Part shown: positions 16,601-25,869 of the stretch, one piece after another
Numbering within the stretch: position 1 is the first letter of the stretch
Layout of the letters: every line of letters begins with the position of its first letter
Assembly (NCBI RefSeq): GCF_900107665.1
Contig: NZ_FNQT01000001.1
Coordinates: 1,280,398-1,344,397, forward strand
DNA from: Haloplanus vescus
GTDB lineage: Archaea; Halobacteriota; Halobacteria; Halobacteriales; Haloferacaceae
Length of the DNA stretch: 64,000 nt
Direction of reading: 5' to 3'
The notes under the pieces: generated by a model
The model's database searches: none
What the model was told of the DNA's origin: nothing
The model's input: only the letters and a program-made list of their open reading frames with translations
Made by a program: the position numbers and the translations under genes

Positions 16601-19153
16601 ATGACGGGGCACGACGGAGACGAGGACGGTGCGGAGCGCGACGAGGAGGCCGCGCCGGCGACGGCCACCGACGGCGCCCGCTATCGCGCGTCGGTGCCCG
16701 AGATGGACTGTGCCTCGTGTGCGAGCAAGGTCGAGCGAAGCGTCCGCGAGGCCGCAGGGGCCGAGTCGGTCGACACGCGGCCCGCGACGGGAACGCTCGT
16801 CGTCGAGTACGACCCCGACGCGACGACGGAAGCGGCGATTCGGGAGCGAGTCGAGGCCGCGGGGTACGAGGTGGCCGAGACGACGACGGAGACGTTCGCG
16901 GTGCCGTCGATGGACTGTTCGTCGTGTGCGGGAACGGTCGAGTCAGCGCTCTCGCGAGTCGAGGGCGTCCTCGACTACGACGCCCGCCCCGCCTCGGGCC
17001 GCGTCGTCGTGACGTACGCGCCCGAGCGAGCGACGCGCGGCGAGGTGGTCGCGGGCATCGAGAACGCTGGCTACGACGTGGTCGAGAGCGAGGACGAATC
17101 GCCCTCGGCGTGGCGGAGTCGCCGCGCGCTCAAAACCGGCGTCGGCGCCGTCCTCTTGCTCGCGGGGGTCGCCGTGGAGTATCTGGGCGGGGCACCGCCC
17201 GTCGTCGCCAGCGTGCTGGGCCACCAGTTCACCCTCGACTGGGTGCTGTACGTCCTCGCCGCGGCGGCGGCGGGCCAGACCATCGTCCGCAACGGGTGGT
17301 ACTCCGCGCGCGCCCGTAGTCTCGACATCGACTTCCTGATGAGCGCGGGGGTGCTCGGCGCCATCGCCGTCGACCTGCCCTTCGAGGCGGCGACGCTCGC
17401 GGTGCTGTTCTCCGTCTCCGAACTCCTCGAACGCTATTCGATGGACCGCGCGCGCACCTCGATGTCGGAGCTGATGGACCTCTCGCCCGATACGGCGACG
17501 GTGCGGCGGGACGGCGAGGAGGGGACGGTCCCCGTCGAGGACGTGGCCGTGGGCGACGTGGTGCTGGTCCGCCCGGGAGAGCGCATCCCCGTCGACGGCG
17601 TGGTTCGCGAGGGGACGAGCGCCGTCGACGAATCGCCGATTACGGGCGAGAGCGTCCCCGTCGACGTGAGCGAGGGTGACGAGGTGTATGCCGGGAGCAT
17701 CGTCGAGGAGGGATATCTGGAGGTAGAGACGACGACGCCGGCCGCGGAGTCGACGCTCGCGAAGGTCATCGACCTCGTGGCGGACGCCGAGCGCGACAAA
17801 TCGGAGCGCGAGCGGTTCATCGACCGCTTTGCCGACTACTACACGCCCGCCGTGGTGGCGCTCGCGGTGGCGACGACGCTCGGCCCACCGCTCGTGCTGG
17901 GTGCGCCCTTCGAGACGTGGTTCACGCGCGGGTTGACGCTGCTGGTCGTTGCCTGTCCGTGCGCGTTCGTCATCAGCACGCCCGTGAGCGTCGTCTCCGG
18001 TATCACGAGCGCGGCGCGCAACGGCGTCCTCATCAAGGGCGGCGACCGACTGGAGGCGATGGGCGACGTGACGAGCGTCGCCCTCGACAAGACGGGAACG
18101 ATTACGACGGGCGAACTCGGCGTGACCGACGTGGTGGCGCTGAACGGGCAGTCCGAAGACGACGTGCTCCGGTGTGCGGCGGCGCTGGAGCGACGGAGCG
18201 AACACCCCATCGCGGCGGCCATCGTCGAACGCGCCACGGACCGCGGCGTCGACGGCCGAGACGTGTCCGACTTCCAGTCCATCACGGGGCAGGGCGTCCG
18301 CGCCGACCTCGACGGCGTCACCCACTACGCGGGCAAGCCGGCGCTGTTCGCCGACCTCGGGGTCGACCTCGAACACGCGCACGTCAAGACCGACGGCGGA
18401 CTGGCGGTCGGAGAGGTCGACCCCATGGACTGCGAACACGGCTCGTATCTCGACCTGGTGAACGACGTGGTGCCGCGCCTCCAAGGCGAGGGGAAGACGG
18501 TCGTTCTCGTCGGTCGCGACGACGGCGACGGAGTCGAACTGGAGGGCGTCGTCGCCGTCGCGGACACGGTGCGCCCGGAGGCGGAACGCACCGTCGCACG
18601 CCTGCGTGAGCTGGGTATCGAACGCATCGCGATGGTGACCGGCGACAACGAGCGGACGGCCCACGCTATCGCGGAACAGGTCGGCATCGACGAGGTGTAC
18701 GCCGACCTCTTGCCCGAGGAGAAGGTGGCGGTGGTCCGCGAGATGACGGCGGACGCCGAAGCGAGCGAGGAGAGTCGCCTCCCGTGGAACCGCACGGGCG
18801 GCGGCGTGGCGATGGTCGGCGACGGCGTCAACGACGCGCCGGCGCTGGCGACGGCGACAGTGGGCGTCGCGATGGGCGCCGCGGGGACGGACACCGCCAT
18901 CGAGACGGCGGACGTGGCGCTGATGGGCGACGACCTCACCCGACTGCCGTACCTCGTCGCGCTCGCTCGCCGCGCCAACCGCGTCATCGAGACGAACGTG
19001 TGGTCGTCGCTGGCGGTGAAAGCCGCCCTCGCCGCGGCCGCCCCGTTCGGCCTCGTGAGCGTCGTCCACGCCGTCGTCATCGGGGACATGGGGATGAGCC
19101 TCGCGGTGACGGGCAACGCGATGCGATTGGCCGGCATCGACCCAGAAGAGTGA
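16601..19153 (+). CDS. Heavy-metal P1B-type ATPase (probably Zn2+/Cd2+ exporter class)
   Basis: An 850-residue pump that exports soft or transition metal ions using ATP. Two N-terminal HMA domains carry CASC (37-40) and CSSC (about 107-110). The transmembrane metal site is the CPC motif at 452-454 in ACPCAFVISTPV. The phosphorylation motif D496-KTGT is intact, as are MVTGDN and the hinge GDGVNDAPA. The last transmembrane region contains Asp in GDMGMSLAVTGNAMRL, which favours the P1B-2 (Zn/Cd/Pb) subgroup over Cu pumps. The nucleotide domain carries an extra segment, VDPMDCEHGSYLD. The gene stands alone behind an AT-rich promoter with a palindrome, which suggests metal-responsive control. Confidence 0.92.
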   Translation: MTGHDGDEDGAERDEEAAPATATDGARYRASVPEMDCASCASKVERSVREAAGAESVDTRPATGTLVVEYDPDATTEAAIRERVEAAGYEVAETTTETFAVPSMDCSSCAGTVESALSRVEGVLDYDARPASGRVVVTYAPERATRGEVVAGIENAGYDVVESEDESPSAWRSRRALKTGVGAVLLLAGVAVEYLGGAPPVVASVLGHQFTLDWVLYVLAAAAAGQTIVRNGWYSARARSLDIDFLMSAGVLGAIAVDLPFEAATLAVLFSVSELLERYSMDRARTSMSELMDLSPDTATVRRDGEEGTVPVEDVAVGDVVLVRPGERIPVDGVVREGTSAVDESPITGESVPVDVSEGDEVYAGSIVEEGYLEVETTTPAAESTLAKVIDLVADAERDKSERERFIDRFADYYTPAVVALAVATTLGPPLVLGAPFETWFTRGLTLLVVACPCAFVISTPVSVVSGITSAARNGVLIKGGDRLEAMGDVTSVALDKTGTITTGELGVTDVVALNGQSEDDVLRCAAALERRSEHPIAAAIVERATDRGVDGRDVSDFQSITGQGVRADLDGVTHYAGKPALFADLGVDLEHAHVKTDGGLAVGEVDPMDCEHGSYLDLVNDVVPRLQGEGKTVVLVGRDDGDGVELEGVVAVADTVRPEAERTVARLRELGIERIAMVTGDNERTAHAIAEQVGIDEVYADLLPEEKVAVVREMTADAEASEESRLPWNRTGGGVAMVGDGVNDAPALATATVGVAMGAAGTDTAIETADVALMGDDLTRLPYLVALARRANRVIETNVWSSLAVKAALAAAAPFGLVSVVHAVVIGDMGMSLAVTGNAMRLAGIDPEE

Positions 19154-19158
19154 TGCGG

Positions 19159-19226
19159 TTATTGTAACTCGGTCTCGGTGGTTCGTCGGCCTCTCTCGGC
19201 GAACCACCGGAAAACAGTTCCAATAA
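19159..19226. repeat. 68-bp imperfect inverted repeat (long stem-loop)
   Basis: Outer arms are TTATTGTAACT (19159-19169) and AGTTCCAATAA (19216-19226), with one mismatch. Inner arms are CGGTGGTTCG (19176-19185) and CGAACCACCG (19200-19209), perfect over ten bases around a 14-base loop. It begins six bases after the ATPase stop codon. It may be a transcription terminator or a relic of a small palindromic element. Confidence 0.8.
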
Positions 19227-19285
19227 TCCGTACGGGCGGACCGCCCGCCCGAACCGTTTTGTCCGCCCATCACACACGGCGACAC

Positions 19286-20335
19286 ATGACGGTTCGTTCG
19301 CTCGTTCTCGTCCTCCTCGTCGTCCTCGCGGGGTGTGCGACGCCGCTCGACCCCGGAGAACGGACGGCCAGCCCCACCGTCGAAACGGAGGCGGCGGGAA
19401 CGGCGACAGGATTGGCGACAGGGACACAGACGACGCGCGCGACGAGCGGTGCGCCCGGGGCGAACCCGTGGGGGACCGACCCGGTGGTCGTCGCGATTCG
19501 CAACGAGGGGAACCCCGACCGGGACTTCGCGCCACTCGTGCGCGAGGCGGCGACGTTCTGGGAGGGCAACGACGAGCGATATCTCGGCTTCCCCGTCGAG
19601 TACGAGGTGCGGCCCGACGCGTCGAACCCCGACCTCGTCGTCAAGTTCGTCGACCGGGTGCCGGACTGTGGTGACGTGTCCGACGCCGTGGGCTGTGCGC
19701 CGCTGGTGACGGACCCACGACAGATAGACCGCTCGGAGACGGTGCGGGTGAAGACCGGGCTCGCCGACGACTCGACGACTCTCGTCGTGGAACACGAACT
19801 CGGGCACACGCTGGGTCTGAGCCACGACGACCCGCCCCACGAGGTGATGCAGGCGGAGTCGGTGCTGTACACCGAACCCCAGCCGAACGCGACGGAACGG
19901 GCGTTCCCGTGGGACGACGCGGACTTCACCGTCCACGTCGACGCGGCGAACGCCTCCGACCCCGCCGGCGCGCGGCGACAGGTCGACCACGCCCTCGGCT
20001 ACTACGAAGACGACCCGCCCGGGATGCCGGACAACCTCACCTTCCAGCGCACCGACGGCGACGCGGAGATTCGGATTCGCTTCGGCGCGACACAGACCTG
20101 TCGGGCGGCGAGCGGGTCGTGTGTCAACACCTACGGCACCGACCCGGACGGCGACGGCGCCATCGAGACGTACACCCGCGTCGAAATCACGCTCGTCGAA
20201 TTGGACACCGACGCTGTGGGCTGGCACGTCGGCTACTGGCTGGCCCACGCGTTCGGCGCGGAGGCAGACGGCGAGAAGCCGCCGCCGTTCCGCGAGGCGA
20301 GCGGGCGCGAGCGCCGCAGCGAGTGGTGGACGTGA
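19286..20335 (+). CDS. Secreted metzincin-type zinc metalloprotease lipoprotein
   Basis: A 349-residue protein. Residues 1-17 form a signal peptide ending in the lipobox LAGC (lipid-anchored Cys17). A Thr/Ala-rich linker follows. The catalytic zinc motif HELGHTLGLSH starts at H170, matching HExxHxxGxxH, and a Met in HEVMQAES shortly after could be the Met-turn. This is the matrixin-like M10 pattern. The C-terminal domain contains two N-glycosylation sequons. It is predicted to act outside the cell, anchored to the membrane. Its stop overlaps the next gene's GTG by four bases. Confidence 0.85.
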   Translation: MTVRSLVLVLLVVLAGCATPLDPGERTASPTVETEAAGTATGLATGTQTTRATSGAPGANPWGTDPVVVAIRNEGNPDRDFAPLVREAATFWEGNDERYLGFPVEYEVRPDASNPDLVVKFVDRVPDCGDVSDAVGCAPLVTDPRQIDRSETVRVKTGLADDSTTLVVEHELGHTLGLSHDDPPHEVMQAESVLYTEPQPNATERAFPWDDADFTVHVDAANASDPAGARRQVDHALGYYEDDPPGMPDNLTFQRTDGDAEIRIRFGATQTCRAASGSCVNTYGTDPDGDGAIETYTRVEITLVELDTDAVGWHVGYWLAHAFGAEADGEKPPPFREASGRERRSEWWT

Positions 20336-20616
20336 CCGACCTCGACCGCGAGCGACTCGCCTGTGCGCTCGAACGCGCCTTCGAGAGCGAGGAGGGCGAG
20401 CGCCGCGCCGTGGTGCGGGCTGCGGGTGACCTGGCCGACAGCGGGCGTCTCGCCGCCGACCGTGGGGAACCGCTCACCGTCGAGACGGTGGTCTCAGAGC
20501 TGGCCGACGCGCCCGACGGGTCGTCGCTCGCCGAGCGGTGGAACTGGTGGGTCGGGGCGTTGGCCGTGGCCTACGGCGACGCGTACGCCCAGTTCGGCGT
20601 GCGCCGACACGGCTAG
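20332..20616 (+). CDS. Small conserved helical protein, unknown function
   Basis: 94 residues from a GTG start that overlaps the protease stop (GTGA). It is acidic and mainly helical: LDRERLACALERAFESEEGERRAVVRAAGDL and SLAERWNWWVGALAVAYGDAY. The start is set by translational coupling to the protease gene. No known domain is recognised. The stop shares a CTAG with the convergent OsmC-like gene. Confidence 0.65.
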   Translation: MTDLDRERLACALERAFESEEGERRAVVRAAGDLADSGRLAADRGEPLTVETVVSELADAPDGSSLAERWNWWVGALAVAYGDAYAQFGVRRHG

Positions 20617-21137
20617 AGCGGCGACCCGTTCAGGACCGTCGTCCCCGTCAGGTCGACAGCCTTCGAGAGCGTCCCGTGGACGTAACAGCAGTCCTCGGCC
20701 GTCGCGGCGAGGTCACGGACCGCGTCGGCGTCGGCGTCGGTTTCGAGCGTCGTCGTGTACGCGATGGATTCGAAGTCCGCGGGGGCGTCGCGGAGGCCGA
20801 GGCCGCCGCGCCGGTCGATTTCGCTCTCCACATCGACCGAGAGGTGGTCGAGCTCGATTCCCATCCGGATGGCGTTGCGGACGTACTGCGCCTGCAGGCA
20901 GAAGGCGAAGCCAGCGAGGAAGTAACGGAGCGGACGGGGGGCGGTGCCCGTGCCGCCGATTTTCGAGACGGGTTCGTCGGCGTCGAAGACGAAGCCGTCG
21001 GCGGTGGCTCGGGTGTGATAGTTTCGAATCGTCTCCGTCGCGACGCTGGGATGGCCCGGCTTGAGTTCGCGAGCGGTCCGCAGCGCCTCGATGCGACGCG
21101 CGAGGCGGTCCTGAAGCGTCGTGTCGACGAGTGACAT
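20613..21137 (-). CDS. OsmC/Ohr-family protein
   Basis: 174 residues from ATG 21137. The fold is recognised from GGTGTAPRPLRYFLAGFAFCLQAQYVRNA, the OsmC helix with its first reactive Cys, and from AEDCCYVHGTLSKAV near the C-terminus, which supplies the second Cys. Family members detoxify organic hydroperoxides with a cysteine pair. The CC doublet at the second site is a small variation. It is a monocistronic gene with a gactaatt TATA-like element about 25 bases upstream of its start. Confidence 0.85.
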   Translation of the reverse strand: MSLVDTTLQDRLARRIEALRTARELKPGHPSVATETIRNYHTRATADGFVFDADEPVSKIGGTGTAPRPLRYFLAGFAFCLQAQYVRNAIRMGIELDHLSVDVESEIDRRGGLGLRDAPADFESIAYTTTLETDADADAVRDLAATAEDCCYVHGTLSKAVDLTGTTVLNGSPL

Positions 21138-21278
21138 GGTCGGGAGAGGGCTGTCGGCCAATTAGTCGTTGTGACGCGGCGGGAGTCGACGCAGGAACTG
21201 AAACCGTGATTGCACTCAGCGCCGAGAGACGACAAATCAATCCGAACTATATTGGGGGCCGGGACCGAACTGTCATCG

Positions 21279-22085
21279 ATGGCAGAGCACGTCGACGAGG
21301 AGACGAGCGTCCTCCAGAGCAAGCGCTCGGCGACCCGGTACCAGATACTGGTGGCCATCGCGGAACGACAGCCAGCAGTCAGCCAGCGCGAAATCGCCGA
21401 CGAAATCGGCATCACCGCCCAAGCGGTGAGCGACTACCTGCAGGACCTCGTCGAGGAGGGGTACGTCCGGAACCCCGGCCGCGGGCGATACGAGGTGACC
21501 AAGGAGGGCGTCGACTGGCTCATCGGCCAGACCGACGAACTCCGCGAGTTCGTCACGCACGTCTCGGAGGACGTCATCGGCGAAGTCGAGATAGAGACGG
21601 CCATCGCGACGGCGGCGGTGGAGTCGGGCGAGAGCGTCTCGCTGTCGATGCGCGACGGGATTCTCCGCGCGACGCCGGGGACCGACGGGAGTACGACGGC
21701 CGTCGCCGTCACCGACGCCGCGGCCGACGAGGACGTGGGCGTCACGGACTTCGAGGGCGTCCTCGACTACGAACTGGGTCGCGTGACCGCCGTCTCGATT
21801 CCGCGGGTGCAGGACGGCGGCAGCGACGCTGTCGCGTGCGAGACGATTACCGACCACGCCGTGGACTGTGACCTCGTGGCGACGGCGGGGACGGAGGCGT
21901 TCGTCGCCGCCCGCCGCGCCGACCTCGACCCGGACATGCGATTCGGCACCCCGGACGCGGTGAACGAGGCGGCGGTTCGGGGCCTCGACGTCCTCCTCCT
22001 CGCCGTCGCGGACGAACTCTCGACGCATCTGGACCGCCTCCGCGAGGGGACGGTCAGTTACCGGGTCGTCGACACCGCGGAGTGA
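21279..22085 (+). CDS. Winged-HTH transcriptional regulator (COG1497-like)
   Basis: A 268-residue protein. Residues about 15-85 are a MarR-like winged helix (KRSATRYQILVAIAE, then VSQREIADEIGITAQAVSDYLQDLVEEGYV, then GRYEVTKEGVDWLI). The C-terminal two thirds is an alpha/beta ligand-type domain that starts ATAAVESGESVSLSMRDGILRA. I recall an archaea-wide family of this architecture with unknown effector. aactatatt lies 25-33 bases before the ATG, giving a leaderless transcript. The gene is upstream of a beta-CASP RNase with a 65-base gap. Confidence 0.82.
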   Translation: MAEHVDEETSVLQSKRSATRYQILVAIAERQPAVSQREIADEIGITAQAVSDYLQDLVEEGYVRNPGRGRYEVTKEGVDWLIGQTDELREFVTHVSEDVIGEVEIETAIATAAVESGESVSLSMRDGILRATPGTDGSTTAVAVTDAAADEDVGVTDFEGVLDYELGRVTAVSIPRVQDGGSDAVACETITDHAVDCDLVATAGTEAFVAARRADLDPDMRFGTPDAVNEAAVRGLDVLLLAVADELSTHLDRLREGTVSYRVVDTAE

Positions 22086-22150
22086 GGGAGTCCCGACGCC
22101 GTGCCGGGAAACCGACGGACCCAAGCCATCGGACGGGCTAGGGCCGGCGA

Positions 22151-23383
22151 ATGGAGCTTCGACTGCTGGGCGGCGCACACGAAGTCGGGCGGAGCGCCCT
22201 CCTCGTCAACGACTCGTTACTCCTCGATTTCGGGATGCTGACCGACAATCCACCTCAGTTTCCCGTCGAGACGCCCAGCCCCGACGCCGTCGTCGTCTCG
22301 CACGGCCACCTCGACCACGTCGGGTCGATTCCGGCGCTCCTCTCGGGGCGCAATCGCCCGCGGATTCACTGGACGCCGCCGACGGCGGAGCTCGCGCGGA
22401 CGCTCGCTCGCGACACCCTGAAACTCCACGGGGGGACGCTCCAGTGTCCGTTCACGGAGAACGACCTGAAGCGAGTGGGCGAGGTGTCGGAGCGGCACGG
22501 CTACCGCGAGACGTTCGTCGCCGCCGGGCACGAAGTCACCTTCTACGACGCGGGCCACATCCCCGGGAGCGCGCACGTCCTCGTCGACGACGGCGAGACG
22601 CGCCTGCTCTACACCGGCGACTTCCACACCGACGACCAGCGACTCGTGGCGGGGACAACGGCCCGGCCCGACGCCGACGTGGTCGTCTGCGAGAGCACGT
22701 ACGCCGACGTGACCCACGAGGACCGCGGCACCGTAGAGGAGGCGTTCGTCGAGAGCGTGGAGCGCACCCTCTGGCAGGGCGGCACCGTCGTCGTTCCGGC
22801 GTTCGCCATCGGGCGCACACAGGAGTTGATGCTCGTCTGTGCGGCCCACGACATCCCCTGCTACGTCGATGGGATGGGCAAGCGAGTCACGAAGATGCTC
22901 AAGCGCAATCCCGAGTTCGTCCGGGACGCCGATGCCCTGCGGGACGCCACGTCACACGCCCGCTTCGTGACCGGACGCGACGGGCAGCGGCGCCGAATCA
23001 CGGACCAGCGAGCCGCCATCATCACCACGAGCGGAATGCTCTCCGGCGGCCCGGCGATGACGTACATCCCGCAGATTCGGGCGAATCCGACGAACAAGAT
23101 TACGATGACGGGGTATCAGGTCGAGGGGACGCCGGGCCGCTCCCTGCTAGAGACGGGCCGGGCCGAAATCGACGGGCGCGTGATGCCCGTCAGCGCACAG
23201 GTCGAACAGTACGATTTCTCGGCGCACGCCGACGGCGGGGGTATCCGGGGGTTCGTCGACGACTACGCGGACGCGACGGTCCTCGTCAATCACGGCGACC
23301 GCTGTGCGTGGTTCGCGGAACGACTCCGCGAGGACGGCATCGACGCGAGTGCGCCCGACATCGGCGCGACGGTGACGGTCTGA
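22151..23383 (+). CDS. Beta-CASP metallo-beta-lactamase RNase (archaeal CPSF/RNase J-like)
   Basis: A 410-residue protein. The metallo-beta-lactamase motif II is SHGHLDHVG (H51, H53, D55, H56). Later ligands are in DAGHIPGSAH and YTGDFH. The beta-CASP cap signatures are VCESTYAD, VVVPAFAIGRTQE and ITTSGMLSGGPA, with the C-terminal SAHADGGG. It is expected to cut or trim RNA in the cytoplasm. It lacks the N-terminal KH domains of archaeal CPSF1-type proteins, so it belongs with the shorter CPSF2/RNase J-like group. Confidence 0.9.
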   Translation: MELRLLGGAHEVGRSALLVNDSLLLDFGMLTDNPPQFPVETPSPDAVVVSHGHLDHVGSIPALLSGRNRPRIHWTPPTAELARTLARDTLKLHGGTLQCPFTENDLKRVGEVSERHGYRETFVAAGHEVTFYDAGHIPGSAHVLVDDGETRLLYTGDFHTDDQRLVAGTTARPDADVVVCESTYADVTHEDRGTVEEAFVESVERTLWQGGTVVVPAFAIGRTQELMLVCAAHDIPCYVDGMGKRVTKMLKRNPEFVRDADALRDATSHARFVTGRDGQRRRITDQRAAIITTSGMLSGGPAMTYIPQIRANPTNKITMTGYQVEGTPGRSLLETGRAEIDGRVMPVSAQVEQYDFSAHADGGGIRGFVDDYADATVLVNHGDRCAWFAERLREDGIDASAPDIGATVTV

Positions 23384-23387
23384 CGTC

Positions 23388-23816
23388 TCACTCGGGTGCA
23401 GCGTGGGGACCGAACTCGTCGACAGGCATCACCGAGTAGTCGACGCTGAGGGTGTCCTGTGTCGCTCGAATCTTGCCGACGAACGTCGAAATCGTCTCCA
23501 GCTGGCCTTCGAGGACGAACAGTTCCATGCAGTAGTGGCTGCCGACGTGGCTGTGGAAGTTGGCGACGACGAGGCCCTCGTAGTCGTGGCGGAGGCCCAT
23601 CATGCGCTCCTCGACGGCCGTCGTCTCGTAGTCGAAGATGACCGTGACGACGGCCATCAGGTCGCGGTCCTCGAGGCGTTTGTTCTCGAACTCACCGAGC
23701 AGACTCCGGGACGCGTCGCGAACGACTTCGCTCCGGCCGGTGTAGCCGTGTTCGTCGGCGAAGGCGTCGATTCGCTCGACCAACTCCTCGGGCATCGAGA
23801 TGCTGACGACGGTCAT
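23388..23816 (-). CDS. nikR: Nickel-responsive regulator NikR
   Basis: 142 residues. An N-terminal ribbon-helix-helix ([33 protein letters not shown]) is followed by an ACT-like nickel-binding domain. The four planar Ni ligands known from E. coli NikR (H76, H87, H89, C95) are all present at H77, H88, H90 and C96 with identical spacing. It should repress nickel uptake genes when Ni2+ is sufficient. A TATA-like gattaatatc lies 22-32 bases upstream on its strand. Two TATTAA elements 22 bp apart (23818-23823 and 23840-23845) might be an autoregulatory site. A NicO-type transporter lies 36 kb away. Confidence 0.93.
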   Translation of the reverse strand: MTVVSISMPEELVERIDAFADEHGYTGRSEVVRDASRSLLGEFENKRLEDRDLMAVVTVIFDYETTAVEERMMGLRHDYEGLVVANFHSHVGSHYCMELFVLEGQLETISTFVGKIRATQDTLSVDYSVMPVDEFGPHAAPE

Positions 23817-23861
23817 GTATTAACGTACCGCCGCTCAGATATTAATCATTGCTACACGGCG

Positions 23862-24443
23862 CTAACAGGTGGGCAGGAAGTCGACGGCGTCGCGGGTCGT
23901 CGTCTCACCGAACAGCCAGTCGGCGTGGTCGACGGCGTACTCGTGGTGGTCCTCCTCGACGTAGCCGATGGCGTCGGTAACGAGGACGGGGCGGTAGTCG
24001 CGAAGGCCGGCGCTGCCGGCGGTGTGGAGCACGCAGACGTTGGCGAGGGTTCCGCAGATGAGTAGGTCGTCGATGCCGCGCGCAGAGAGCCAGCCGTCGA
24101 GTTCCGTCTCGTGGAAGGCGTCGTACGTGTGTTTCTCGACGACGTGGTCGGTCGGCGCCACGTCGAGTTCGTCGACGAGCTGAGCCTCCCACGACCCTTC
24201 GAGGACGTGTTCGCCCCAGCGGTCGAACTCGTCGTAGTAGTTGGTGTCGTCGAACTGTTCGGGCGGGTGAACGTCGCGCGTGTAGACGACACGGACGCCG
24301 GCGTCGTGGGCCCGGTCGACGAGCGACGCCACGTCGTGAACCGCGGCACCGCTCGCGGGGGCGTAGAGACTCCCATCGGGGTGACAGAAGCCGTTCTGCA
24401 TGTCGACGACGACGACGGCCGTGCTGTCGGGATCGTACGGCAT
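23862..24443 (-). CDS. Isochorismatase-family cysteine hydrolase (nicotinamidase-like)
   Basis: 193 residues with the full catalytic triad D14 (VVVDMQNGF), K104 (VEKHTYDAF) and C137 (GTLANVCVLHT), preceded by the cis-peptide-type GT pair. The metal-site pattern RDVHPPEQFDD resembles nicotinamidase/pyrazinamidase. It is likely to deamidate nicotinamide in NAD salvage, but other amide substrates are possible. It is upstream of nikR on the same strand with a 45-base gap, and divergent from the radical SAM gene. Confidence 0.88.
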   Translation of the reverse strand: MPYDPDSTAVVVVDMQNGFCHPDGSLYAPASGAAVHDVASLVDRAHDAGVRVVYTRDVHPPEQFDDTNYYDEFDRWGEHVLEGSWEAQLVDELDVAPTDHVVEKHTYDAFHETELDGWLSARGIDDLLICGTLANVCVLHTAGSAGLRDYRPVLVTDAIGYVEEDHHEYAVDHADWLFGETTTRDAVDFLPTC

Positions 24444-24528
24444 GGGGGTGGGTATGCGAGGGAGGCAAGTAAACCGTCGGTTCGGACCGACGGGTTTTCA
24501 CACCTCCGGGGCGTCAACTCGACAACGA

Positions 24529-25524
24529 ATGATTTCGAAGGGCTGTGAACAGTGTGCCGAGGGCGGAAAGATGGTGCTGTTCGTCTACGGCTACTGCGAC
24601 CAGCGTGACTGCTTTTACTGCCCGCTCGGGGAGAACCGCAAGAACGTCGACACCGTCTACGCCAACGAGCGCGAAGTCGAGAGCGACGAGGACGTACTGA
24701 CCGAGGCACACCGGATGGACGCACTCGGCACCTCCATCACGGGTGGGGAACCACAGGAGTCGCTCGACCGAACCTGTCACTACCTCTCGCTGCTGAAAGA
24801 CGAGTTCGGCGAGGACCACCACACCCACCTCTACACCGGAATTCCGGGCGGGCGCGAGAACATGCGTCGTCTGTCCGAGGCCGGGCTGGACGAGATTCGC
24901 TTCCACCCGCCACTCGAACAGTGGGGCGACCTCCACGGCACCGAGTGGGAGGACATCCTCTACATCGCCCGCGAGGAGGGGCTGACGCCCGCGTTCGAGA
25001 TCCCGGGCATCCGCGCAGAGCCGGAGTTCCTCGAATTCTTGGACGAGGGCGCCGCCGACTTCTGTAACATCAACGAGTTCGAGATGTCCGACGGCAACTA
25101 CCGCCGAATGCAGGAGGAGGGCTTCGAACTCCGCGAGGGGCACATGAGCGCGGTCGACTCGCCCAAAGAGGAGATTCTGGACGTGATGGGCGACCACGAC
25201 GGGGTGTACTTCTGCACCTCGGTGTTCAAAGACGCCGCCCAGCACCGACGGCGGCTGAAGCGGATGGCGCGGAACATCCGCCGTGAGTTCGACGAGGTAA
25301 CCGACGACGGGACCCTCGTCTACGGGAAAACGTGGGTGACCGAGAAGCGCCTGCAAGAGCTCGGCGTGCCCGACCAGTACTACACGGTGAAGTCGGACCA
25401 CGTCGAACTCGCGTGGTGGCTCCTCGAAGAGATGGTCGACGAGGGCGACCTCGGCGAGGGCGAAATCGTCGAGCAGTATCCGACGGTCGACGGGACGGTC
25501 GTCGAGCGGACGCCGCTGGCGTAA
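24529..25524 (+). CDS. Radical SAM protein (COG2108-like)
   Basis: 331 residues from ATG 24529 (MISKGCEQC). The Fe-S cluster motif is in FVYGYCDQRDCFYCPLG: C23, C28 and C31, i.e. CX4CX2C instead of the usual CX3CX2C. A second Cys pair (C6, C9) sits just before it. The TGGEPQ motif follows, matching the radical SAM GGE step. Archaeal proteins of this type are related to pyruvate formate-lyase activating enzyme, with unknown substrate. No obvious substrate enzyme is adjacent. Confidence 0.85.
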   Translation: MISKGCEQCAEGGKMVLFVYGYCDQRDCFYCPLGENRKNVDTVYANEREVESDEDVLTEAHRMDALGTSITGGEPQESLDRTCHYLSLLKDEFGEDHHTHLYTGIPGGRENMRRLSEAGLDEIRFHPPLEQWGDLHGTEWEDILYIAREEGLTPAFEIPGIRAEPEFLEFLDEGAADFCNINEFEMSDGNYRRMQEEGFELREGHMSAVDSPKEEILDVMGDHDGVYFCTSVFKDAAQHRRRLKRMARNIRREFDEVTDDGTLVYGKTWVTEKRLQELGVPDQYYTVKSDHVELAWWLLEEMVDEGDLGEGEIVEQYPTVDGTVVERTPLA

Positions 25525-25532
25525 GTTCTGAG

Positions 25533-25796
25533 TTACTCGCCGGCCTGGCGCCGCACAGCCGCCAGCTTCGGGCGGACCTTGTCCGTGCTCATCAGGTACG
25601 CGAAGTAGAAGGCCATCAGGCCCATGAACGCGATCCAGCCGCCGAGTTTGGCGTTGCCGGTTTCGAGGGTCGTGAGCGCGAACCGCTCCAGATAGACGCC
25701 GGCAGCGGACAGGCCGAGGCTACCGAACGCGAACGCGAGGAGTTCGACGAGCTGGGGAAGGAGTTCCAAGAGGGGCGTGTTCATGCGAGACGCCAT
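25533..25796 (-). CDS. Small membrane protein (two helices)
   Basis: 87 residues, or 83 if begun at the second ATG at 25784. Hydrophobic segments lie at about 15-35 and 50-68. The C-terminus is basic (STDKVRPKLAAVRRQAGE), pointing to a cytoplasmic tail. It is convergent with the radical SAM gene. Function unknown. Confidence 0.6.
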   Translation of the reverse strand: MASRMNTPLLELLPQLVELLAFAFGSLGLSAAGVYLERFALTTLETGNAKLGGWIAFMGLMAFYFAYLMSTDKVRPKLAAVRRQAGE

Positions 25797-25869
25797 GTCG
25801 TGCCGGCTTGTCGCTCTTTCGGTCTCGGGAACGGAACGTTCTTGAAAGTCCCCAGCCTCGGAGGCCAGT

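Noticed and set aside
16943-20248. A 1,101-codon open frame on the - strand
   Set aside because: It is antisense to the metal ATPase and metalloprotease genes, is Arg/His/Gly-rich and shows no family motif. The sense frames have clear domains.
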